From the NCBI GenBank assembly GCA_964410665.1, contig CAYPIE010000022.1, positions 1 to 64,000 of the forward strand: a stretch of 64,000 bases of DNA. The letters run 5' to 3'. The notes beneath the pieces were generated by a model. The model was not told the DNA's origin. It saw only the letters and a list, made by a program, of their open reading frames with translations, and ran no database searches. The stretch is from CAYPIE01 sp964410665. GTDB lineage: Bacteria > Planctomycetota > Planctomycetia > Gemmatales > Gemmataceae. Positions 25,817 through 35,000 of this stretch are shown piece by piece. The position numbers and the translations under genes are program-made. How positions within the stretch are numbered: position 1 is the stretch's first letter; every line of letters begins with the position of its first letter.

Positions 25817-27781
25817 ATGGCAAGCCTTCCCAATGCCTATTTGGTTGTGTGCCGCGACGATGGCTTCGGCGAGGTGCACCCCCTACAAGCAGGCGCACGG
25901 CATACCCTAGGCCGTGCGCCGAACAATGCCATTGTGCTCAAGGATGATTTGTGCAGCCGCGAACACGCCGAGCTTTCCGGCATCGGGGATCAGTGGACCG
26001 TTCGCGATAAAGGAAGTCTCAATGGCTCCCGGCTCAATCATGAATTGATTAGTCAGACCGAACAGCCCATTCATCCACACGACCAACTGCAAGTCGGCCG
26101 TTCGCTTTTCTTGTTTTTACTCGATCTTTCCGAACTTCCCACACCCTACTCGTTGCGGCAACAATCCACGGAGGAAGAAAAACTCGAGATCAAGCAGCGA
26201 TTATCGAAGACTCGGTTTTTGCCCCCTCTCAAAGAGAAGCGGGAAAAGATTGCGCCGACCGAATCCGGACACACCATCCCGATCGAGTCCAGCCCGGCCG
26301 TACGCACGCAGCCCGATGAAGCCTTGGCGCAGCTTTATCGGCTCGCCGTCGCCATGGGCACCGCGGAAAATCCGCAGCAACTGGCCGAAATTGTCTTGGA
26401 TGGATTGCTAGAGGCTATCCCCGTGGATGTGGGGGCGATTCTTCAGGTCAAAAAGGCCCGCGAACTAGAACTGGTCGCCTATCGGCATCGCAACCCCGCC
26501 GTGCATACTTATCACAAAGTATCAAATTTTGTGAGTGCAGAGATTGTCTCGAGTAAAGAAGCGGTGTTAGCCGAGAATGTGGCCGCGGACAAACATCTGG
26601 CGAACCGTGAGAGCCTGGCGGAGATGAATGTCACCGGGCTGATTTGTGCACCGATTCTCGATCATGACCGCGTGATTGGCCTGGTGCACCTCTATTCGAC
26701 CCAGACGGGCCACACCCTGACCAGCGAGGATCTGGAATTTTCCTTGACCGTGGCACGCCAGCTCGGCATGGCCTGGCACCAGGTACAGCGTCAAGAATCG
26801 CTCTCGGTCGAGAATCGCGAACTCCGCACACAGCTGCGTTTGGAAAGCGAACTCGTCGGCGCCAGCCCCGCCTTACGAGAGATCGAGTCGCAGATCTCGC
26901 GAGTCGCCGCGACCCAGGCGACGGTACTGATCCGAGGCGAAAGTGGCAGCGGTAAGGAATTGGTCGCCCGAGGCATTCACCAGTCGAGTCCACGTCGGGA
27001 AAACCCGCTGATCTGCTTAAACTGCGCAGCCTTGACCGAAAGCTTGCTTGAGAGCGAACTGTTCGGCCATGAGAAAGGGGCCTTCACCGGAGCCACCGAT
27101 CGCATGATCGGCAAGTTTGAAGCCGCCGACCGCGGTACCCTATTTCTCGATGAAATCGGTGAGATGAACCTGTCCACCCAGGCCAAGCTGCTACGCGTCC
27201 TGGAAGGCCATCCCTTTGAACGCGTCGGCGGCAACACACCGATCAAGGTCGATGTCCGAGTCGTGGCCGCGACGAACCGCCCTCTGGAGGAAGCGGTCCG
27301 TGAGGGTACCTTTCGCCGCGATTTGTTCTTCCGTCTGCAAGTGGTCGAGATCTGGGTGCCACCACTACGTGACCGCAAAGACGATGTCTCGCTCCTGGCA
27401 GAACATTTTCTCAAACGCTTTACCCGCGAGACCGGGCGGAAGATTGGCGGGTTTACGCCTGGAGCCGTGAAAAAGCTTAAGGAGTATCACTGGCCGGGCA
27501 ATGTCCGCGAATTACGGAATGTCATTGAACGTGCCGTCGCTCTGAGCACTGGAGATCAACTCGATGCCAGCGATATCTGGCTGACCTCCCCCGACTTTGA
27601 TCTGCCCGATCGGGCCGTCGCCGGTGTCTACGAAGCAATCTCCTTAGCCGAGATCGAAAAGCGGCACATCGAGGCAACCCTGCAACACACCGACTGGAAC
27701 AAGTCCCAAGCAGCGACCATCCTGGGCATCGAACGCTCGACCCTCGATCGCAAGATCAAAACCTACGATATTCAACGCTAG
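25817..27781 (+). CDS. FHA-GAF sigma-54-dependent activator
   Basis: The ATG at 25817 (MASLPNAYLVVCRDDGF) begins directly before the FHA fold, unlike the TTG at 25757. Domains of the 654-residue protein: FHA (about 1-105) with GRAPNNAIV, SREHAEL and GSLNGSRL, which binds phosphothreonine; GAF (about 165-325); and AAA+ sigma-54 interaction domain (about 345-575). The AAA+ part has Walker A GESGSGKE, the sigma-54 contact loop GAFTGA, Walker B LFLDEIGEM and arginine fingers in FRRDLFFRL. A Fis-type HTH ends the protein (NKSQAATILGIERSTLDRKI). It should remodel RNA polymerase-sigma-54 when FHA and GAF inputs allow. There is no receiver domain, so a Ser/Thr kinase rather than a histidine kinase is the likely input. 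Confidence 0.93.
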   Translation: MASLPNAYLVVCRDDGFGEVHPLQAGARHTLGRAPNNAIVLKDDLCSREHAELSGIGDQWTVRDKGSLNGSRLNHELISQTEQPIHPHDQLQVGRSLFLFLLDLSELPTPYSLRQQSTEEEKLEIKQRLSKTRFLPPLKEKREKIAPTESGHTIPIESSPAVRTQPDEALAQLYRLAVAMGTAENPQQLAEIVLDGLLEAIPVDVGAILQVKKARELELVAYRHRNPAVHTYHKVSNFVSAEIVSSKEAVLAENVAADKHLANRESLAEMNVTGLICAPILDHDRVIGLVHLYSTQTGHTLTSEDLEFSLTVARQLGMAWHQVQRQESLSVENRELRTQLRLESELVGASPALREIESQISRVAATQATVLIRGESGSGKELVARGIHQSSPRRENPLICLNCAALTESLLESELFGHEKGAFTGATDRMIGKFEAADRGTLFLDEIGEMNLSTQAKLLRVLEGHPFERVGGNTPIKVDVRVVAATNRPLEEAVREGTFRRDLFFRLQVVEIWVPPLRDRKDDVSLLAEHFLKRFTRETGRKIGGFTPGAVKKLKEYHWPGNVRELRNVIERAVALSTGDQLDASDIWLTSPDFDLPDRAVAGVYEAISLAEIEKRHIEATLQHTDWNKSQAATILGIERSTLDRKIKTYDIQR

Positions 27782-27783
27782 CT

Positions 27784-27815
27784 CTCCCCGGAGCACGGGG
27801 AGTGCAGACTCCCCG
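27784..27815. terminator. Two mutually exclusive hairpins between convergent genes
   Basis: CTCCCCG (27784-27790) can pair with CGGGGAG (27796-27802). The same CGGGGAGT (27796-27803) can instead pair with ACTCCCCG (27808-27815) around a GCAG loop. The site begins 2 bp after the activator's stop and 20 bp before the convergent redoxin stop. A bidirectional terminator is likely; there is no T-run. Confidence 0.5.
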
Positions 27816-27835
27816 CTCCCTCAAGCCTTCGGCGA

Positions 27836-28588
27836 CTACTTCATACTACCCGACGTGGGCGCGTGGCCCCTCGGGGACTGGTCTGCAACCGGCCAGCCCT
27901 GGCAGCGGGCAATTTCCCGCAGGAGGGTCTCGTTCCCAAGAAACGGCTCGGCTCCATACTGAGCCCAGCGCATCCGCCTTTGGGGATCGATGATAAAGGT
28001 GGCATGCATCAAGAATTCGGCTCGCTCTTCCTTGGCGGAGCCATGTACCCCGTAGGCATCGGCCACCGTGTAGTCGGGGTCGCAGAGCACCGGGAAAGCG
28101 AACCGCCCGTACTCGGCAAATCGTGCCGCGGTCTGCTCGCTCGGGTCGGCACTGAGTGCTATGACTCGCGCGCCAAGCTCTTGGAAGTGGTCGAGATCAT
28201 CACTGATGGCAAACAGTTGCGCCACGCAATGGGTGCAAGAGTAGCCGTAGTAAAACACGACCACGACCGGGCCCTGCTGACACAGCGTGGACAAACCAAC
28301 TCGCCGACCGAGGTCATCCCGAAGGGTAAAATCGGGAACAATCTTACCCAGCAATGGGTGCGTCTGCGTTGGAACATCGACGATGCTCGGCTCGGTGAGA
28401 ACCGCGGCCAGAGAGGCCGATAGCGGGGCTCCACGATGCTCACGAACATAGGCACGGGCCGCCGCCGAGAGATCCGGCCGCAACAGCTCCTGCAAAATGT
28501 CCCGCAGCCCAAACGCCAGCGGAAAACTCAGCACAAACACGACCAGGTACCTCCGCCAGGCACCAATACTCAGGGCAGATCTGGGCAT
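27836..28588 (-). CDS. Membrane-anchored redoxin (AhpC/TSA-like, CxxC)
   Basis: The 250-residue protein has an N-terminal TM anchor (about 12-32, YLVVFVLSFPLAFGLRDIL). A thioredoxin-fold redoxin domain follows from about residue 83 (GKIVPDFTLRDDLG) with active site FYYGYSCTHC near 113. CTHC is a CxxC, more like bacterioferritin-comigratory or thiol-disulfide redoxins than a classical TxxC peroxiredoxin. Downstream strands RVIALSADPSEQT and FIIDPQRRMRW fit the AhpC/TSA family. It probably acts at the outer face of the inner membrane in thiol redox chemistry or peroxide removal. Confidence 0.85.
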   Translation of the reverse strand: MPRSALSIGAWRRYLVVFVLSFPLAFGLRDILQELLRPDLSAAARAYVREHRGAPLSASLAAVLTEPSIVDVPTQTHPLLGKIVPDFTLRDDLGRRVGLSTLCQQGPVVVVFYYGYSCTHCVAQLFAISDDLDHFQELGARVIALSADPSEQTAARFAEYGRFAFPVLCDPDYTVADAYGVHGSAKEERAEFLMHATFIIDPQRRMRWAQYGAEPFLGNETLLREIARCQGWPVADQSPRGHAPTSGSMK

Positions 28589-28625
28589 CCGACGATCTCC
28601 ACGATGGCTCTACGCGGTTCCGTCT

Positions 28626-28814
28626 TCATGGGCTCGGCGGTCCATACACCTTACAAATCACCGCCCGACATAGCGTCTCGCTATTGATCCCCATCGCCAG
28701 GATCACGCCAACACAGACGGTGATGATCAGGCTCAACATCACCGCGTACTCCACCGTGGTCGTACCACTTTGTCCATGCAAAAAACGATGCACATGTGTT
28801 CGAAACGAACGCAT
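28626..28814 (-). CDS. Flp-family type IVb pilin
   Basis: The 62-residue protein has the Flp pilin pattern: a short basic leader (MRSFRTHVHRFLHGQSG), then TTTVEYAVMLSLIITVCVGV with the Glu at position +5 of the presumed mature chain, and one hydrophobic helix. Cleavage by a TadV-type prepilin peptidase before the hydrophobic helix is expected. No tad/cpa assembly genes are in this window, so it is an orphan locus. It lies 37 bp upstream of the redoxin gene on the same strand. Confidence 0.85.
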   Translation of the reverse strand: MRSFRTHVHRFLHGQSGTTTVEYAVMLSLIITVCVGVILAMGINSETLCRAVICKVYGPPSP

Positions 28815-29008
28815 GAAAGGTCTCCGGCTGTAGCATCAAAGAGTAGATCTATCTGATCGCGTTGAGAAAAACCAACGATTTCTGAGGGGGATGTGAGGCG
28901 GCAGGGGAGCTTGAACGGGTATACTTACATTAAATAGCCAGTGCTGCCGTGGCAAACCCAAAATTGCAAGAATCACGGAGCACTGGTACGTTTTCGTCGC
29001 CTAGGAGC

Positions 29009-30421
29009 TTATTTCTTGGATACGACCTTGGAATTCCACGGTTGCATAAGCAGTTTTAGCTCGTCGAGGACCTTGGCATAATCGGAGTTGTCGGCCAAAT
29101 TGTTGTACTCCTGCGGGTCGTTTTGGTGGTCGTAAAGCTCGAGCCCCTTGTTCCCACCATCCCATTCGGTGTACCGCCACCGAGGTGTACGCAGGCTGAC
29201 CCCCACAAAATCCCGGCGGTTCACCTGAGAATATGCCGCGGGTTTGACTTGCTGGGCTGGGTTGTGGAGGACCGGTACGAGGCTGGTGCCATCCAAGTAA
29301 GCGGGCGTCTTCAGGCCACACAGTTCAGCCAGGGTCGGGTACAGATCGATCAGTTCGACGGGGGCGTTGGCCACCTTCCCATTACCAGCCATACCCGGTG
29401 CGTGAATCAGCAACGGCACTCTGGCCGAACGCTCAAACAGGCTCTTCTTTTTCCACAGCCCGTGATCACCCAAATGGTAACCATGATCGCTGCAGAACAC
29501 TACCACGGTGTTCTCACGTAAGCCAAGACGGTCCAGGGCGTTGAGCAGGCGACCCAATTGGGCATCCATAAAGGCGGTCGAAGCGTAATAGGCCTGGATC
29601 GCTTCTTGCCGTTGGCGATCGGTCATCTGTGCCTCCTCGTTCTTGGCACTGGCCAACGCCGGAGCAGGCAACTGGGCCCGAAAGTTCTCGGGGATCTGCG
29701 GAAGCCGGATCGACTCGAGCGGATACCGGGCGAAATACTTCTTGGGCGCGACATATGGAGTGTGCGGACGATAGAAGCCGACGGCCAGGAAGAACGGCTG
29801 ATCTTTCCGTCGGTCAAGTAGCTCGATCGCTTCGGTGGCGCCGATGCCATCGGTCTGCTCCTCGTCCGTGCCGTCAGCGGCCAGCCAGCTCAGGGTCCCG
29901 CCGAATTGCCCCTTGCGTAGCGAAAAGATCTTGGCCTCTTCCTCCTTGTCGCGGCCACGTGGGTTGATGGTCTGATCCCAGCTGCGGGCATCGTCGAGCC
30001 CCCCGGTGCCAATGTTGCGTGGCACGCCATAGTGATACAGTTTGCCGACCCGAGCCACGAAATACCCGTTACGCTTGAACAACTCCGGCAGCGTCACCGT
30101 GTTGGGTATGTACTGACGGAAGTGTGGCGAGATGCCCCCGTCGCGTGGATTGCGTAACACGCCATTCGCGTTCGGTCGCCGCCCGGTCAAGAACGAGGCT
30201 CGGCTCGGCGAGCACAGCGGATACTGACAATACGCGGCGTTAAACCGCACCCCTTTAGCCGCGAGCTGATCGAGCTGGGGCGACTGCACCATCGGGTGAC
30301 CATAGCAACCTAAATCGGTGTTGAGATCATCTGAAACGACGAACAACACGTTGAGCTTCTTGGCCTGGGCAGGACAAGTCACTAGCGTGAACAGCATGAG
30401 CAAGCAGAGAAGTGATCGCAC
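29009..30421 (-). CDS. Secreted formylglycine-dependent sulfatase (iduronate-2-sulfatase-like)
   Basis: I favour GTG 30421, giving the signal peptide MRSLLCLLMLFTLVTCPAQA; a TTG at 30442 would add seven residues. The 470-residue enzyme has metal-binding NVLFVVSDDLNTD, the active-site box CSPSRASFLTG near residue 70 (the Cys becomes formylglycine), and VVFCSDHGYHLGDHGLWKK near 310. The order and motifs match iduronate-2-sulfatase-like (S1) enzymes that remove sulfate from polysaccharides. It probably acts in the periplasm on sulfated glycans. A formylglycine-generating enzyme is needed but is not in this window. Confidence 0.93.
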   Translation of the reverse strand: MRSLLCLLMLFTLVTCPAQAKKLNVLFVVSDDLNTDLGCYGHPMVQSPQLDQLAAKGVRFNAAYCQYPLCSPSRASFLTGRRPNANGVLRNPRDGGISPHFRQYIPNTVTLPELFKRNGYFVARVGKLYHYGVPRNIGTGGLDDARSWDQTINPRGRDKEEEAKIFSLRKGQFGGTLSWLAADGTDEEQTDGIGATEAIELLDRRKDQPFFLAVGFYRPHTPYVAPKKYFARYPLESIRLPQIPENFRAQLPAPALASAKNEEAQMTDRQRQEAIQAYYASTAFMDAQLGRLLNALDRLGLRENTVVVFCSDHGYHLGDHGLWKKKSLFERSARVPLLIHAPGMAGNGKVANAPVELIDLYPTLAELCGLKTPAYLDGTSLVPVLHNPAQQVKPAAYSQVNRRDFVGVSLRTPRWRYTEWDGGNKGLELYDHQNDPQEYNNLADNSDYAKVLDELKLLMQPWNSKVVSKK

Positions 30422-30502
30422 GGAGAAGCCTCGGCAAACCAAATAGGATCTAGATGGTGATGTGGGCTGAGTCTAACCAGCCGAGGGCCGCATCGCAACG
30501 AT

Positions 30503-31825
30503 TCAGCTTGCGCGACGTTCACTCAACGCGATACTCGGCGTCACACGAGCGAACAGGGCAAGCGTCCGTTCGACCGCGCCCTGTTGCTGACGTACCAGCT
30601 GTCGTGCATTCACCCCCATCCGCTCGCGGCCGATCGGATCGTCCAACAACCGACGGACGGCCTCGAAGAGTCCCTGGGGGGACTGGATCTGGATCGCTGC
30701 ATTGGCTTCCAGCAGCCGTGCCACCACGTCGCGAAAGTTCCACACCGCTGGGCCAAACACCGTGGGGACGCCATAACCCGCCGGCTCAATCATGCTTTGG
30801 CCGCCCCGCTGGCCATCTAGACTCCCGCCCACAAAGCCCAAGTCAGCCAGCCCCCAGATCAGGTCGAGCTCTCCCATCGAGTCGACCAGGATCACCGCGG
30901 GGCGATCCACTGAAGGTGACGCAGTCTGACTGCGCCGGACAAAAGCAAAATGCTCTCGGTTTAACAGAGCTGCCACCTCATCGAAGCGTTCCGGCTTGCG
31001 CGGTACCAAAAGCAAGCGCAAGTTCGGGAAGCGGACTCGCAGACGACGGAAGGTATCCAGGACCACCTTCTCTTCCGGTGCGTGGGTGCTACCGGCGACC
31101 CAGACCCGATCGGTGGCAGCCAGTCCCAGCAGCTGACGAAGCCCGGCTACGCGTGGATCGTCACGGCGGAAGATCGCACCGTCGTATTTCACCGATCCAG
31201 TTATGTGGATCCGCTCAGGATCCACCCCTAAAGTCTGCAGTTGCGTGGCATAATGCTCACTCTGTACCGCCCACTCCGTCACCCGTTGCAATAACAACGG
31301 CCGTAACAGCCATGCCAACCTACGATAGCGGGCAAAGCTACGAGGACTGAGTCGGGCATTGATCACCAAGACGGGAATGTTTCGCTGTTCTGCTGCATGC
31401 AGCAAATTCGGCCACAATTCCCCTTCAGCCAAGACAATCACCCGAGGCTGGATCGTATCCAGCGAGCGGCGCACGGCCCAGGAGAAGTCCATCGGCCAAG
31501 GCAACACGGTCAGGTCAGAAAACGCCTGGTGAGCCTGGACGAGGCCCGTCTCAGTGCTGGCACTGACGATACAGTGCCAGTCTGGATAGCGTGGACGGAA
31601 ACGCCCGATCACCCGCCGAAGCAGTTGCACTTCCCCGACACTGACACCATGGAACCAGACACGGGGCCCGACCCCTAGCTCGTCAAGCTGTCGATGTCCC
31701 AGAAGCCGGCAACGCCAGTTCGCTCGATACCTCCCGGTACGGACCGCTCGGACCAGCAGCCACGGTGATAGGAGCATCAGGGCAACGGCATAGACGAGGT
31801 TGATCAGGTAGGGCATGGAATCCAT
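30503..31825 (-). CDS. waaA: 3-deoxy-D-manno-octulosonic acid (Kdo) transferase
   Basis: Starting at ATG 31825 (MDSMPYLINLVYAVALMLLS; another ATG three codons on is possible), the 440-residue protein has the N-terminal membrane anchor of WaaA/KdtA. HGVSVGEVQLLRRVI contains the catalytic Glu, ASTETGLVQA follows, and then the GT30 core: LAEGELWPNLLHAA, ITGSVKYDG, WVAGSTHAPEE and the C-terminal SMIEPAGYGVPTVFGP. It transfers Kdo from CMP-Kdo to lipid A precursor at the inner membrane, so this organism makes LPS. The longer frame to 31945 adds residues without family support. Confidence 0.93.
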   Translation of the reverse strand: MDSMPYLINLVYAVALMLLSPWLLVRAVRTGRYRANWRCRLLGHRQLDELGVGPRVWFHGVSVGEVQLLRRVIGRFRPRYPDWHCIVSASTETGLVQAHQAFSDLTVLPWPMDFSWAVRRSLDTIQPRVIVLAEGELWPNLLHAAEQRNIPVLVINARLSPRSFARYRRLAWLLRPLLLQRVTEWAVQSEHYATQLQTLGVDPERIHITGSVKYDGAIFRRDDPRVAGLRQLLGLAATDRVWVAGSTHAPEEKVVLDTFRRLRVRFPNLRLLLVPRKPERFDEVAALLNREHFAFVRRSQTASPSVDRPAVILVDSMGELDLIWGLADLGFVGGSLDGQRGGQSMIEPAGYGVPTVFGPAVWNFRDVVARLLEANAAIQIQSPQGLFEAVRRLLDDPIGRERMGVNARQLVRQQQGAVERTLALFARVTPSIALSERRAS

Positions 31826-31957
31826 TCCATGAGTTCGGATGGGTCGGGGTGGTAAGTGCTCGTTCCACCAGGCCGCGATCGCCGAAGGACGTGAGTCCAG
31901 AGCTCTACCTTCGATGATCGTTGCAACCACAATCTTGCCGTTCAAGGGCTAGCGTCT

Positions 31958-31994
31958 CTTCTGCTGAGCTCTGAGGTCCGGGACTCAGCAGAAG
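31958..31994 (-). terminator. Hairpin downstream of secA
   Basis: An 11-bp perfect stem (CTTCTGCTGAG / CTCAGCAGAAG) with a 15-nt loop sits 29 bp beyond the secA stop. An inner CTGAG can pair with the same 3' arm instead. No T-run follows on the minus strand. Confidence 0.55.
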
Positions 31995-32023
31995 CGGCAA
32001 AACAAGAGCTTCGGCAGTTCGAC

Positions 32024-35000
32024 TTAGGTTCGGGTCGCTTCCTTGCCCATGTGACAGTTTTTGTATTTTTTGCCGCTACCGCACGGGCATGGATCGTTGC
32101 GGCCAACCTTTTTGTTCAGATTCCGGATCGGCTCGGGCTTTTTGGCCTCGCTGGTGTTGGCAGTGCCTTGGGCCTGCTGGCTTTGCTGAGCGCGCATCGA
32201 GGAAATGGATTGGGCCTCCGCATGCGACGCCGAGGCACCGGCCCACAGCGCATCCTGGAGAACCTCTGCGCCACCAATGCTCTCAACCCGGAACACAGCA
32301 TCGCTGACGCGATCCTGCATACTCTCCCACATCGCCTCGAATTCTTTCATCCCCTGCCGTTTGTACTCGGTCTTCGGATCAATCTGGCCATAAGCCATCA
32401 GCCCGATCCCAGCGCGAAGATGGTCCATCGTCAGTAAGTGCGTTTTCCAAGCGGCATCCAGAATATCGAGAATCAGCCGGCGTTCGACGCTACGCATTTC
32501 GCGGCGATATTTGAAGTCAAATTCATTCCAGAGCGTCTGTGTAATCGACTCGGCCGTCTCGCCGACCAGACGTTCGGGAGCAACCTCGATGCCCGTGGCA
32601 GTCTTGAACCATTCGCCAAGCTCAAGCGCATCTTCGTGCTCGGCGTGCCGAGTTCCGCTTAAGGCATCACCGACCTTGTCATCGATCGCTTCCTGATCCA
32701 TCTCTGGATAGTAGCCACGGCTCATCTGCAGAATCAGATCGCGACACTGCGAGCGGGACAGGGTGCGGAAGGTGTCGTCTTCGGTACCCACCGATTGGCC
32801 CGGAAAACGTTCCTTCGCCCAGTTCAGCAACCCCTCACGGTCATACTTGACGGCATTGGGGGTGGTCGTGTGGTCCGCCAGGTACTGCGACATGGCCGCG
32901 AGCACCGGGAAGAGGATGTCCCGCTCGCGATAGACCATACGGACGGTATTGCTCAGCTGCTGGTGAATCTCGCTGCGGTCCTTGCCACTAAGCTCATCGG
33001 GGGACAGTAGAATGGTGAACTTGTTACGGACCCAATCGGACAACGAACGAAGCCCCCAATCATCCTCCAGAAACGGCCGGCCATCGCTCAAATCGAACTG
33101 CTCAACCTGCAGCGTACATTGTTCGAGCAGATAGTCGACCAATGCCTCACGGCCAATTTTCTTGAGTTCACGGTCAATCAGTTTCAAGCCATACCGGGTA
33201 TTGATCACCCGGGCCATCTCCTGCCATTTCCAGTCTTTGGGATCCTCATCCGCGTTTAGATTCTCCTCCATCGCTTCTTGGATGTGCGTTTCGACCATGC
33301 GGATGACCTTGTCCTTGACGAAGCGGTCGGCTTCTTCAAAGGTCATGCCGCGGAAGTCACTAGCGTCGAAGTCTTCGCCGACCCGATTGCGTGCATACTC
33401 GGCAAAGGTGGCCGCACCATATTCACCGTCCAGATAGCGATTCAACGCCTCGTCGAGCTGCTCATCGATCATCTCAAGGATGTAGCGCTTACAGTTCATG
33501 CCGTCGAGGATACGCTGGCGGGTGCCGTAGATCTGCTTGCGCTGGTGGTCCATGACCTCGTCGTATTCGAGCAGATTCTTCCGCTGGTCGAAGTGCATTT
33601 CTTCGACCTTTTTCTGGGCTTTTTGGATCTGCCGAGTGACCAGGTTACTTTCGATCGGTTCGCCTTCCTGCATACCCAAACGGGTCAACCAGTTGGCCAC
33701 CCACTCTCCGGCAAAGATGCGCATCAAATCATCTTGGAGGGACACAAAAAAACGCGACGAGCCTGGATCGCCCTGGCGGCCGGAGCGGCCGCGCAGCTGG
33801 TTGTCGATCCGCCGCGACTCGTGACGTTCGGTGCCGATGATATGGAGCCCGCCGAGTTCCTTGATCTCCTCGCCTTGTGCTTTCATCTTTTCCCGAGCTT
33901 CGATGCGGTTGACCGTCTCCTTCCAGACCTCCTCGAGCACTTCGAGTCGGGTCGGATACAGGGGCCGGCCATCGGCATCTTTCTTCTGCTTGAGTTCGGC
34001 CCAGGCCAGGGTCTCAGGGTTCCCGCCCAGGATGATGTCGGTACCTCGGCCGGCCATGTTGGTCGCAATGGTGACGGCACCACGCCGGCCCGCTTGGGCG
34101 ACGATCTCGGCCTCGCGAGCGACATTCTCCGGTTTGGCGTTCAGCAGTTCATACTTAATCCCTCGGCGCTTGAGCATGTCGCTCAGTTTCTCGGACTTGG
34201 CCACATCGGTGGTCCCAATCAGGATCGGGCGACCTTCGGAATTCACCCGCACCACTTCATCCACCACGGCGTCCCACTTCTCACGCTCGGTGCGATAAAT
34301 CAAGTCCGCAGAGTTGACGCGCCGCAGCGGCTTGTTGGTCGGAATGGCAACGACGTTCAGCTTGTAGATCTTCCAGAACTCATCCGCCTCGGTCATCGCG
34401 GTCCCGGTCATGCCAGCGAGCTTCTTATACAGTTTGAAGTAGTTCTGAAGCGTAATCGTCGCCAGCGTTTGGGTTTCTTGCTTGATCTGGACGCCTTCGT
34501 TTTTGTGCTTGGCCTCGATGGCCTGGTGAAGGCCGTCACTCCACTGGCGGCCGAACATCGGGCGTCCGGTGAACTCGTCAATGATCACAATCCGCTTCTC
34601 ACCCTCGTGGTGCATCACCATGTACTTTTTGTCCTTTTGGTACAAGTGGTGAGCCTTGAGGGCATTGTCGATCAGGTGCGGCCACTCCATGTTGCCGGGG
34701 GTGTAAAAGCTCTCAACACCGGCCAACTCTTCGGCCTTGCGGATCCCATCGTCGGTGAGGTGGCAGGTGTGTTCTTTTTCCTTTACCTCGAAATACTTGC
34801 CCGGCTCGCGTCTCTGCAGATCGGTGAGCTGCAGTGCGATGCGGTTGGCATCTTCATAGCGGCGGGTATCACGGTGGGCCGGACCGGAAATGATCAAAGG
34901 CGTACGTGCTTCATCGATCAGGATGTTGTCGACTTCGTCGATGATGGCATAGTTCAGGGCACGCTGGCACTGCTGCAGGTAGGTCGGGTAGTTCTCGTCC

